NCBI GenBank assembly: GCA_947500005.1
Contig: CANMQJ010000004.1
Coordinates: 191,399-255,398 of the forward strand
Direction of reading: 5' to 3'
Source of the DNA: an uncultured Paracoccaceae bacterium
GTDB lineage: Bacteria; Pseudomonadota; Alphaproteobacteria; Rhodobacterales; Rhodobacteraceae
DNA: 64,000 bases
The notes under the pieces are model-generated. The model did not search any database and was not told where the DNA came from. It saw only the letters and a program-made list of their open reading frames with translations. Positions 45,131-52,510 of this stretch are shown one piece after another. Every line of letters starts with the position of its first letter. Position 1 is the first letter of the stretch. Made by a program: the position numbers and the translations under genes.

Positions 45131-45559
45131 ATGACCATCCACGACTTCATGGCCGCCTACAAACGCGTATGGGAGGCGCAGGATTCCGAAGGGTTCGCCG
45201 CCCTCTTCACGCCGGACGGCCAATACCACAACACCCCCTTCCAGGTGCAGGCCACGCCGGAGGCGCGCGCCGCCTACTGGGACAGGATCAAGCTGCAGAA
45301 CGACATCTCGCTGCGCTACGAAGTCCTGGCCGAAACGCCCGATGGCGGCATCGCGCACTGGAACGTCACCTACCAGGTCGCCTCCGAGGAGTTGTTCGAG
45401 ATCTGGGCCAGATCGACCGGCACCGGCCTGCCCGACCGGCAACCGGGCGATCCCCTGCCCCGCATGGAACTCGACGGAACGCTCACCGCCCGGTTTGCCC
45501 CGGACGGGCTCGCCTCCGAGGTGCGGATCTGGTGGCATTCCCGCCCCCTGCCCGGCTGA
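45131..45559 (+). CDS. SnoaL/NTF2-like protein
   Basis: This 142-residue cone-fold protein starts MTIHDFMAAYKRVWEAQDSEGFAALFTPDGQYHNTPF. The helix followed by ALFTPDGQY is typical of SnoaL-like/NTF2-like proteins with ligand-binding or small-molecule isomerase roles. The motif HWNVTYQV and the terminal strand LASEVRIWWHS support the fold. It has no signal peptide. No strong ribosome site is visible. It stands alone; a lipoprotein gene follows 89 bp downstream. Its reaction is unknown. Confidence 0.8.
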   Translation: MTIHDFMAAYKRVWEAQDSEGFAALFTPDGQYHNTPFQVQATPEARAAYWDRIKLQNDISLRYEVLAETPDGGIAHWNVTYQVASEELFEIWARSTGTGLPDRQPGDPLPRMELDGTLTARFAPDGLASEVRIWWHSRPLPG

Positions 45560-45648
45560 CCGGCGCGGGCGGGGCCAAGGCGCAGCTTGCCACGGGGGCC
45601 GCGCTGCGCTTAGGCTGGCACATGCTGCCACAGAAGACCCTGACCGAC

Positions 45649-46152
45649 ATGCGAAAACTGCTTCTCTCCGCCCTAGCCCTCGCGCTGCTCCCTGCCTGCG
45701 AGACGATTTTCCACAAGGAGGGCGTCGGCTTCACCGGGCTCGATGGCGAACCGCGCACCATCGCCGACGCGCCCACTGCCGTCGACGTGACCCGCGCCAT
45801 CAACGTGCCCGCAGCCCTGGCCACCCGCCCGACGATCCGCGTGCAGGTCGATGCGACCGACCTCGCGGGCCTTGCAGCCGCCGCCATCGCCGCGGGCGGC
45901 CGCACGCCGCTGACAGCGGTGGAGGTGGGTGGCACGAACCGGACGCTCATGCTCTCGAACGTGCAGGCCAACGCCGTGCTCTTCGCCGTTCTGCGCACGC
46001 CCGAGGGCGACCTGGCGCGGATCGAGGACGAGGCCGAGGCCGCCTTCACCGCCTCGGTGCCACGGCTGACCGGATGCCTCGTCGCCGGCAATGCCTACCG
46101 GACGGGCAGCGCCCGCAATGGCGGGCTCGCGGTGCCGCTCAACTGCAACTGA
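45649..46152 (+). CDS. Putative lipoprotein
   Basis: This 167-residue protein starts MRKLLLSALALALLPACETIF, an export signal with a lipobox (LLPAC), so the mature protein begins at a lipidated Cys17. I chose this ATG rather than one ten codons upstream because it gives a normal signal length. The mature part has no motif I recognise; it ends with a possible disulfide pair (LTGCLVAGN and PLNCN). A bidirectional terminator separates it from the Bax-inhibitor gene. Confidence 0.75.
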   Translation: MRKLLLSALALALLPACETIFHKEGVGFTGLDGEPRTIADAPTAVDVTRAINVPAALATRPTIRVQVDATDLAGLAAAAIAAGGRTPLTAVEVGGTNRTLMLSNVQANAVLFAVLRTPEGDLARIEDEAEAAFTASVPRLTGCLVAGNAYRTGSARNGGLAVPLNCN

Positions 46153-46169
46153 CCGCAGGTCGATGCAAC

Positions 46170-46205
46170 GAAACAGGCGGGCCCCGAGGGACCCGCCTGT
46201 TTCTT
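46170..46205. terminator. Bidirectional intrinsic terminator
   Basis: AACAGGCGGG (46172-46181) pairs perfectly with CCCGCCTGTT (46192-46201). T residues follow on the plus strand (TTTCTT) and on the minus strand (TGTTTCG). It lies between the convergent lipoprotein and Bax-inhibitor genes. Confidence 0.85.
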
Positions 46206-46222
46206 GTCCGAGGGAACGGACG

Positions 46223-46999
46223 TTATTCGCGATTGCCGAACAGCTGAAGCAGCATCATGAACATGTTGATGAAGTCCAGGTACAGGCTCAGCGCGCCCAT
46301 GATGGCCGCCTTGCCCAGCCATTCCTGGTCGCCATGCGCGGCATGCTGGATGTACTCGTTCTTGATCCGCTGCGTGTCATAGGCGGTCAGGCCGGCAAAG
46401 ATCAGAACACCGATCACAGAGATCGCGAAGGCCATCGCCGAGGAGGCGAGGAAGATGTTCACGATCGAGGCCACGATCAGACCGATCAGGCCCATGATCA
46501 GGAAGGTGCCCATGCCCGACAGGTCCTTCTTCGTGGTGTAGCCCACGAGCGACAGACCGGCAAAGGCAATGGAGGTGATCAGAAAGACCTGCGCGATCGA
46601 TTCACCGGTGAACACCAGGAAGATCGAGCTGATCGACACACCCATGACCAGGGCGAACACGTAGAAGATCAGCTGCGCCGCAGCCGCCGACAGCCGGTTC
46701 ACCGCCGCGCCGAAACCGAAGACGAAGATCAGCGGGGCGAACATCACCACCCATTTCAGCGGCGAGGCGTAAAGCGCATAGCCCAACTGGGTCAGGTACT
46801 TGCCCTCGCCAAGCTGGCCTGCCGCCGCCGAGGGATCCGCGGTCACCGCAAGGCCCGAAAGCGCCCAGGCCGCGGCAAATGTGATGAGCATGCCCACGGA
46901 CATCGTGCCGTAGACCTTGTTCATATGGGCGCGCAGGCCCTCATCAATCTGGGCGGTGCGGGCGCCCGCCGCCGTCCGGATCGTATCGAATTGTGCCAT
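46223..46999 (-). CDS. Bax inhibitor-1/YccA-family membrane protein
   Basis: This 258-residue protein has seven predicted helices and the BI-1 pattern: HMNKVYGTMSVGMLITFAAA, FAGLSLVGYTTKKDLSGMG and GLTAYDTQRIK, whose Asp is part of the proposed pH-sensing pair in bacterial homologues. Members are calcium-leak channels or associate with FtsH. GGAGACCCTGA precedes the ATG at 46999. A predicted promoter with an inverted repeat centred on the -10 box lies about 60 bp upstream. Confidence 0.92.
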   Translation of the reverse strand: MAQFDTIRTAAGARTAQIDEGLRAHMNKVYGTMSVGMLITFAAAWALSGLAVTADPSAAAGQLGEGKYLTQLGYALYASPLKWVVMFAPLIFVFGFGAAVNRLSAAAAQLIFYVFALVMGVSISSIFLVFTGESIAQVFLITSIAFAGLSLVGYTTKKDLSGMGTFLIMGLIGLIVASIVNIFLASSAMAFAISVIGVLIFAGLTAYDTQRIKNEYIQHAAHGDQEWLGKAAIMGALSLYLDFINMFMMLLQLFGNRE

Positions 47000-47044
47000 T
47001 CAGGGTCTCCATCCATACGCTTTGCGCGCCGACGGGGAATACCC

Positions 47045-47089
47045 GGCGGCTCTCCGCTCAAATATCGGAGAGGAGAGCCGCCAATTCAA
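47045..47089 (-). promoter_or_regulatory. Predicted promoter of the BI-1 gene with a perfect 11-bp inverted repeat over the -10 box
   Basis: On the minus strand TTGAAT (47089-47084), a 17-bp spacer and GATATT (47066-47061) form a promoter. GGCGGCTCTCC (47045-47055) and GGAGAGCCGCC (47072-47082) are inverted repeats 16 bp apart whose centre falls in the -10 box. This layout suits an operator or a 5' RNA hairpin. Confidence 0.55.
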
Positions 47090-47168
47090 GTGTTTCCGCT
47101 CCGAATGCTGTACGGGGAATGCAACAATTTTGCGCGTCATGCGTTCTGACCGCGCCGAGTTCGGCCAT

Positions 47169-47375
47169 TCAGTCCCGCCAGGTCTCGGGCGCGTCCCAGA
47201 AGGGGCGTGCCGCCTCGGCCCGTGCGGCCTCGCGGCTGACGCCGATATCCTCCAGCGCCGCATCGTCGAGACGTTCCAGCGCCCGGCGTTGCCGCCAGAC
47301 CGAGAAAAGCCGTGCAATCCGGCCGCCTTGGCGCCGGGACCGGGAGAGGGGCAGTTGCGTTGAGAGCATGGACAT
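47169..47375 (-). CDS. DUF1127 small protein
   Basis: This 68-residue protein is basic and ends with the DUF1127 pattern WRQRRALERLDDAALEDIGVSREAARAEAARPFWDAPETWRD (quoted in parts: WRQRRALERLDDAALEDIGV). Small DUF1127 proteins in alphaproteobacteria bind RNA and influence phosphate or C1 metabolism, or sRNA turnover. AAGGAACCCC precedes the ATG at 47375; a second ATG two codons later is also possible. It is divergent from the LysR gene, and the two share a 126-bp promoter region with two TCAA-N5-TTGA sites. Confidence 0.85.
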   Translation of the reverse strand: MSMLSTQLPLSRSRRQGGRIARLFSVWRQRRALERLDDAALEDIGVSREAARAEAARPFWDAPETWRD

Positions 47376-47418
47376 GGCGGGGTTCCTTTCAGCTTCGGTG
47401 ATACAAGATCGACCTCCA

Positions 47419-47498
47419 TCAATCTCCTTGAACCATATGGCGATCCGTGATCCATTAGGGAAACGAATGTTCATGATGCCCGCCATCAAGGTTCTTGA
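47419..47498. promoter_or_regulatory. Two LysR-type operator boxes between DUF1127 and lysR genes
   Basis: TCAA-TCTCC-TTGA (47419-47431) and TCAA-GGTTC-TTGA (47486-47498) share the same TCAA-N5-TTGA form, a T-N11-A box typical of LysR regulators. The second extends to the perfect dyad ATCAAG-GTT-CTTGAT and ends three bases before the LysR ATG. They are 67 bp apart. Confidence 0.55.
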
Positions 47499-47501
47499 TT
47501 C

Positions 47502-48386
47502 ATGCGAAACCTCGACATCACCACCCTGCGCTCTTTCGTCGCCGTGGCCGATCACGGCGGTGTGACCCGCGCCGCCGGCTTCCTGCACCTGACGCAATCG
47601 GCCGTCTCGATGCAGCTCAAGCGGCTGGAGGAGCTTCTGGGCCTCGACCTGCTCGACCGCTCGGGCCGAACCATCGCGCTCACCCCCTCGGGCGAGCAGC
47701 TGCTGGCCTATGCCCGTCGCATGGTGGCCCTGAACGACGAGGTGATCGGCCGGCTCACCGACCAGGCCTATGAGGGCGAACTGGCGCTCGGCGTGCCGCA
47801 TGACATCGTCTATCCGGCGATTCCGCGCGCCATGCAGCGGTTCAACGCGCTCTATCCCCGCGTGAACGTGAATCTCACCACCACGAACACCCGCCACCTC
47901 AAGGAGGAATTCGCCCGTGGCGCCTTCGACCTGATCCTGACCACCGAAAGCGCCGCCGGAGAGGGCGGCGAGACCATCCACCACATGCCGCTGCGCTGGG
48001 TCGGGGCGCGCGACGGTTCGGTCTGGCGGCAGCGCCCGCTGCGGATCGGGTTCTGCCGCAACTGCATCTTCCGCGCCACGGCCATCGCGGCGCTCGACGC
48101 CGAGGGGATCGACTGGGAAATGGCGCTGGACAGCGATTCCGACCGCACGGTCGAGGCGACCGTCTCCGCCGATCTGGCGGTCGGCGTGCTGCTCGAGGGC
48201 ACCCAGCCCAGCCACCAGGAGGTGATCGACCATGACGGAACGCTGCCCGACCTGCCGGTGCAGCACATCAACCTCTACGGCGCCGAGCGCACCCGCGCCC
48301 CTTACGTCGAAGAACTGGCCAGCCTCATCCGGCAGGGATTTGCCCCCCTCGCGACGCAGGCCCGCCCGATCCGCGCGGCGGGTTAA
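47502..48386 (+). CDS. LysR-family transcriptional regulator
   Basis: This 294-residue protein has an N-terminal winged HTH (residues 1-60: LRSFVAVADHGGVTRAAGFL, HLTQSAVSMQLKRLEELLG) and a periplasmic-binding-protein-like effector domain from about residue 90. It probably regulates itself and the divergent DUF1127 gene through the boxes between them. The effector is unknown. The end overlaps the convergent quinone oxidoreductase gene by 4 bp (shared TTAA). Confidence 0.93.
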   Translation: MRNLDITTLRSFVAVADHGGVTRAAGFLHLTQSAVSMQLKRLEELLGLDLLDRSGRTIALTPSGEQLLAYARRMVALNDEVIGRLTDQAYEGELALGVPHDIVYPAIPRAMQRFNALYPRVNVNLTTTNTRHLKEEFARGAFDLILTTESAAGEGGETIHHMPLRWVGARDGSVWRQRPLRIGFCRNCIFRATAIAALDAEGIDWEMALDSDSDRTVEATVSADLAVGVLLEGTQPSHQEVIDHDGTLPDLPVQHINLYGAERTRAPYVEELASLIRQGFAPLATQARPIRAAG

Positions 48387-49339
48387 ACGGTAATCACCAC
48401 CTTGCCGGTCGATTTCCGGGCCCGCAGCAGCTCCATCCCCTCGACCGCGCGCTCCAGCGGCAGGGTATGGCTGACATGCGGGCGGATGCGCCCCTCGGCA
48501 GCCCAGCGGAATACCGTGGCAAAACTTTCGCGCAACACCTCGGGCCGGAATTTCAGATAGCCGCCGATATAGACACCGATCACCGTCAGGTTCTTGACCA
48601 GCAGGTGATTGGCCGGGATCTGCGGCACCTCGCCCCCGGCAAAGCCGATCGGCAACAGCCGCCCCTCGGGATTGGTCGCCCGGAACGCCGCCTTGAAGAC
48701 ATCGCCCCCGATCGCGTCATAGACGACGTCGGCGCCGCCCAGGTCCAGCACCCGCGCGCGCAGGTCCTCCTCCGCGTCGATCAGGTGGTCGGCCCCCGCC
48801 CTGCGCGCCACCTCCAGCTTCTCGGCCCCGCGCGCCTGCGCGATCACCCGCGCGCCCATCAGCTTTCCGACTTCCACCGCCGTCAGACCGACGCCGCCCG
48901 CCGCGCCGGTGACCAGCAGCGTCTCGCCCGGCAGCAACCGCGCCCGGTGATCCAGCGCCAGCAGCGTCGTGCCATAGGCGATGGGCAGCGCCGCGCCATG
49001 CTCGAAACTCATCCCTTCGGGCAGCGGCACGGCGCGGTCGGCCTCGAACACGCCATATTCGGCCAGCCCGCCCTGCCCCGAATAGACGGCGATTCGCGTT
49101 CCGGGCGACGGCTCGACAACCCCTTCGCCCGTTTCGACCACCTCCCCGGCCACCTCCATGCCCAGCGTGAACGGCACGTCAGGCGTGTCCTGATAGGTCC
49201 CTTTCTGCATCAGGAGATCGGCGAAATTCAGCCCACAGGCGCGGATTCGGACCAGGATCTGCCCCACCCCCGGCACGGGCCGCGCCACATCAACCAGCGC
49301 GGGCGCCTCCCCTGCGCGCTCGATTCTCACTGCAAGCAT
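48383..49339 (-). CDS. Quinone oxidoreductase-like (zeta-crystallin) NADPH dehydrogenase
   Basis: This 318-residue medium-chain reductase has no structural or catalytic zinc cysteines. It shows the quinone oxidoreductase features GLNFADLLMQKGTYQ, the Rossmann motif LVTGAAGGVGLTAVEVGKLMGA and the GRLLPIGFAGGEVP region. It would reduce quinones or enones with NADPH in the cytoplasm. It is alone on its strand and convergent with the LysR gene, so shared regulation is not evident. The ATG at 49339 gives MLAVRIERAGEAP. Confidence 0.9.
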   Translation of the reverse strand: MLAVRIERAGEAPALVDVARPVPGVGQILVRIRACGLNFADLLMQKGTYQDTPDVPFTLGMEVAGEVVETGEGVVEPSPGTRIAVYSGQGGLAEYGVFEADRAVPLPEGMSFEHGAALPIAYGTTLLALDHRARLLPGETLLVTGAAGGVGLTAVEVGKLMGARVIAQARGAEKLEVARRAGADHLIDAEEDLRARVLDLGGADVVYDAIGGDVFKAAFRATNPEGRLLPIGFAGGEVPQIPANHLLVKNLTVIGVYIGGYLKFRPEVLRESFATVFRWAAEGRIRPHVSHTLPLERAVEGMELLRARKSTGKVVITV

Positions 49340-49717
49340 GTCCCGTACCCTCTTGTTCAGACGCCAGTTAATGCCTCAGGCCCCCGGCCTGTCAAATCCC
49401 GCCAGCAGGGATCGCGCGGCATGGCCCCTCTCCGCGCAAGACATTTTTCATAAACGCGCGCCACGCCCCGTCTCATGCGGATCCGCACGGAAAGCCCTAC
49501 AACCAAAGGTTTCCGACCGAGACCCGTCATTCAACCAACTTGATTTGATGTGCGAAATTCGCGATATTTCCATCCACGTTGCGGTTCGGGTTTCAGGGTC
49601 ACAGGCGGGACTGTCTTCAGCATTTCCTGGAAGGCTTTTCAACGCCATCTTCCGGATTTCCCGGGTCCGAACGGTGAAGAGGTTGAAGTTTCCAAGTTTG
49701 ACATGAGGAGATTGTTC
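49340..49717. other. Intergenic region (378 bp) with the xre promoter and long leader
   Basis: This gap lies between the divergent quinone oxidoreductase and XRE-regulator genes. It contains one good promoter for the XRE gene (49540-49568) and a leader of roughly 140 nt in which GGTTCGG and CCGAAC could pair. Short open frames in it have no ribosome site or recognisable product. I see no RNA gene or insertion element in it. Confidence 0.6.
49540..49568 (+). promoter_or_regulatory. Predicted promoter and operator of the XRE regulator
   Basis: TTGATT (49540-49545), a 17-bp spacer and GATATT (49563-49568). The spacer ends with the perfect palindrome GCGAA-A-TTCGC (49552-49562), a likely repressor site, possibly for the XRE protein itself. 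Confidence 0.55.
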
Positions 49718-50098
49718 ATGGCCCATCCCGTTGACATCCACGTTGGCAAACGCGTGCGCCACCGGCGCTGGCTGACCGGCATGACCCAGCAGCAGCTGGC
49801 CGAGCATGTCGGCATCAAATTCCAGCAGATCCAGAAATACGAAACCGGCGCCAACAGGATCAGCGCCTCCCGCCTCTGGAACATCGCCGAGGCGCTCGAC
49901 GTTCCCATCAGCTTCTTCTTCGAAGGGCTCGAGGACAGCGCCCAGACCGCCGACAGCGCTCCCGACAAACCGACCATGCCCGCCGACCTGATGGGCGACA
50001 AGGAGGCCCTGGACCTGGTGCGCTCCTACTACGCGATCCCCGAGAACCAGCGCCGCCGCCTCTTCGAACTCGCGCGCGTGCTCAGCGACGTGGCCTGA
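49718..50098 (+). CDS. XRE-family (Cro/CI-like) transcriptional regulator
   Basis: This 126-residue protein has a helix-turn-helix domain at residues 10-65 (GKRVRHRRWLTGMTQQQLAEHVGIKFQQIQKYE, quoted as GMTQQQLAEHVG and FQQIQKYETG) and a C-terminal helical tail ending YYAIPENQRRRLFELARVL. It is of the type that includes the acid-inducible PhrR of rhizobia. ATGAGGAGATTG precedes the ATG at 49718. A palindrome inside its promoter suggests autorepression. The regulon is unknown. Confidence 0.88.
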   Translation: MAHPVDIHVGKRVRHRRWLTGMTQQQLAEHVGIKFQQIQKYETGANRISASRLWNIAEALDVPISFFFEGLEDSAQTADSAPDKPTMPADLMGDKEALDLVRSYYAIPENQRRRLFELARVLSDVA

Positions 50099-50208
50099 CC
50101 CCCCCCCCGAAAACGCCCCCTGACCCGGCCCCTGTCCGCAGCCATCGACCTTGCGGGGCCGGAGCAAGGACGCTTGCTTTTCCCGCGGGCCGGTGGCATC
50201 GCAACTCC

Positions 50209-51000
50209 ATGACCGGCCCAGAATTTTCCGACATCGACATCGCCAACCTGATGGCCGACGCAGCCCGCGCGGCGATCCTGCCCCATTTTCGCGGGGCGGC
50301 GCTCGAAACCGCCAACAAGCTGGCCGGCGGGTTCGACCCCGTCACCGTGGCCGACCGCGCCGCCGAACAGGCGATGCGCGCCATCCTCGCCGAACACCGG
50401 CCCGACGACGGCATCCACGGCGAGGAGTTCGGCCTGCAAGAGGGCAGCTCAGGCCGCACCTGGGTGCTCGACCCGATCGACGGCACCCGCGCCTTCATCT
50501 CCGGCACCCCGACCTGGGGCGTGCTCATCGCGCTTTCGGATGCGGCGGGCCCGATGCTCGGCGTGATCGACCAGCCCTATATCGGCGAACGCTTCACCGG
50601 CACCGCCGAGGGCGCCACCCTTGCCGGCCCGCACGGCACGACGCGGCTCGCCACACGCGCGACCGACCGTCTCGACCGTGCCATCCTCTTCACCACCTTC
50701 CCCGAAATCGGTACGCCCGAGGAGGGCACCGCCTTCCGCAAGGTGGCCGACACGGTCCAGCTCACACGCTACGGCATGGATTGCTATGCCTACGGCCTGC
50801 TCGCCGCCGGCCAGATCGACCTAGTGATCGAGGCCGGGCTCAACGCCTATGACATCCAGGCCCCGATCGCGGTGATCAAGGCCGCGGGCGGCATCGTCAC
50901 CGACTGGCAGGGCGGCCCGGCGCATCAGGGCGGTCGTGCACTCGCCGCCGCCAACCCCGCGATCCACGCCGCAGCCCTCGCCCTCCTGCGCCACGCCTGA
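50209..51000 (+). CDS. hisN: Inositol monophosphatase-family phosphatase, HisN-like
   Basis: This 263-residue magnesium-dependent phosphatase has the metal motifs HGEEFG, WVLDPIDGTRAFISG and the C-terminal AYDIQAPIAVIKAAGG. TPTWGVLIAL and YGMDCYAYGLLAAGQID resemble histidinol-phosphate phosphatases of the HisN type. Other members dephosphorylate inositol phosphate or PAP, so the substrate call is moderate. No strong ribosome site precedes the ATG at 50209. It is not in a his operon here. Confidence 0.75.
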   Translation: MTGPEFSDIDIANLMADAARAAILPHFRGAALETANKLAGGFDPVTVADRAAEQAMRAILAEHRPDDGIHGEEFGLQEGSSGRTWVLDPIDGTRAFISGTPTWGVLIALSDAAGPMLGVIDQPYIGERFTGTAEGATLAGPHGTTRLATRATDRLDRAILFTTFPEIGTPEEGTAFRKVADTVQLTRYGMDCYAYGLLAAGQIDLVIEAGLNAYDIQAPIAVIKAAGGIVTDWQGGPAHQGGRALAAANPAIHAAALALLRHA

Positions 51001-51110
51001 GGCTTGCCTGCCCGGTCTGCAGACCCTAAACTCTTCCCCGGTCGCGGTTCTTCCCCGTTTTCCGCCGCGCCCCCGACACTCCGAAACGGGCCTGCAACCC
51101 GGAGTGCCCC

Positions 51111-52445
51111 ATGACCGAGATCCTCATCCGCAACGCCCAGACCATCCTCACCATGGATGACGACCGAAGCGAACTGACTGATGCCGACCTGCTGATCCGC
51201 GACGGCGTGATCGCCGAGATCGGCAAGGGCCTGACCACGGACGGGGACATCGTCGAGGCGCAGGGCTGTGTCGTCACCCCCGGCCTCGTGAACACCCATC
51301 ACCACCTCTACCAGACGCTCACCCGCGCCGTGCCCGGCGGGCAGGATGCGCTGCTCTTCGGCTGGCTCAGGACGCTCTACCCGATCTGGTCCCGCTTCGG
51401 CCCCGAAGAGATGCGCGCCTCCGCCCTGATCGGCCTCTCGGAACTGGCGCTCTCGGGCTGCACGCTGTCGTCCGATCACCTCTACCTCTACCCGAACGGT
51501 GCCAGGCTCGACGACACGATCGACGCGGCGCGGGAGCTTGGCCTGCGCTTCCACCCCACCCGCGGCGCGATGAGCATCGGAGAAAGCGCGGGCGGCCTGC
51601 CCCCCGACAGCCTGGTGGAGGACGAAGAGGCAATCCTCGCGGACATGACCCGCGTGGTCGACCGCTTCCACGACGCCTCCGAGGGCGCGATGATCCGTGT
51701 GGGCCTCGCCCCCTGCTCCCCCTTCTCGGTCAGCCGCGAGCTGATGCGCGACACGGCCCTTCTGGCCCGCGACAAGGGCGTGATGCTGCACACGCACCTC
51801 GCCGAAAACGACGAGGATATCGCCTATTCCCTGGCGCAGTTCGGCTGCCGCCCCGGCCAATATGCCGAGGATCTGGGCTGGGTGGGTCCGGATGTCTGGC
51901 ACGCCCATTGCGTGAAACTGGACGCGGACGAGATCCGCCTTTTCGCCAGAACCCGCACCGGCGTCGCCCATTGCCCCTGCTCCAACTGCCGCCTCGGCTC
52001 CGGCATCGCCCCCATCCGCGCCATGCGCGACGCGGGCGTCCCCGTGGGCCTCGGCGTGGACGGCTCCGCCTCCAACGACAGCGGCAATCTCGTGGCCGAG
52101 GCGCGCCAGGCCATGCTCCTGCAACGCGTGGCACGGGGGGCGGATGCGATGTCGGCCCGCGAGGCGCTGGAAATTGCCACCCGCAGCGGCGCCGACATCC
52201 TCGGCCGCCCCGATTGCGGCCGGCTCATGCCCGGCAAACGCGCCGATATCGCGCTCTGGGACGTGAGCTCCATCCACAGCGCCGGCAGTTGGGATCCCGC
52301 CGCGCTCCTGCTCGCGGGCCCCACCACCGTGCGCCATCTCTTCGTCGAGGGCCGCCAGATCGTCCGCGACGGGCAGATCACCACCATCGACCTGCCCCGC
52401 GCCATCGAGCACCAGAACCGCCTTGCGCGCGCCCTGCAGGGCTAG
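51111..52445 (+). CDS. 8-oxoguanine deaminase (amidohydrolase family)
   Basis: This 444-residue zinc amidohydrolase of the AtzA/TrzN-like branch has NTHHHLYQTLTRAVPGG (metal HxH), HTHLAENDEDIAYS, WHAHCVKLDADE and GLGVDGSASNDSGN. This motif set matches enzymes that deaminate 8-oxoguanine to urate, removing an oxidised purine in the cytoplasm. Other members act on triazines or isoxanthopterin. CGGAG precedes the ATG at 51111. It is convergent with guanine deaminase across 55 bp, so the two share a purine theme. Confidence 0.82.
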   Translation: MTEILIRNAQTILTMDDDRSELTDADLLIRDGVIAEIGKGLTTDGDIVEAQGCVVTPGLVNTHHHLYQTLTRAVPGGQDALLFGWLRTLYPIWSRFGPEEMRASALIGLSELALSGCTLSSDHLYLYPNGARLDDTIDAARELGLRFHPTRGAMSIGESAGGLPPDSLVEDEEAILADMTRVVDRFHDASEGAMIRVGLAPCSPFSVSRELMRDTALLARDKGVMLHTHLAENDEDIAYSLAQFGCRPGQYAEDLGWVGPDVWHAHCVKLDADEIRLFARTRTGVAHCPCSNCRLGSGIAPIRAMRDAGVPVGLGVDGSASNDSGNLVAEARQAMLLQRVARGADAMSAREALEIATRSGADILGRPDCGRLMPGKRADIALWDVSSIHSAGSWDPAALLLAGPTTVRHLFVEGRQIVRDGQITTIDLPRAIEHQNRLARALQG

Positions 52446-52459
52446 GCGCGCGCCCGCCC

Positions 52460-52510
52460 CTTCATCTCTTCCCAAATACTCGCGCCGCAGGCACGCGCCG
52501 TCAGGCGCGT
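52460..52510 (-). repeat. Dispersed 3' element, copy D (short form, at the guaD end)
   Basis: On the minus strand the guaD stop codon lies in the 4-nt loop of a hairpin ACGCGCC-TGAC-GGCGCGT (52510-52493). It is followed by TGCCTGCGGCGC and GAGTATTTGGGAAGAGATGA. The head sequence is the same as in copies A-C; the double hairpin is replaced. Confidence 0.65.

Noticed and set aside
49338..49706. A 122-codon plus-strand frame in the gap before the XRE regulator
   Set aside because: No ribosome site, no recognisable product, and it crosses the predicted promoter and leader of the XRE gene.
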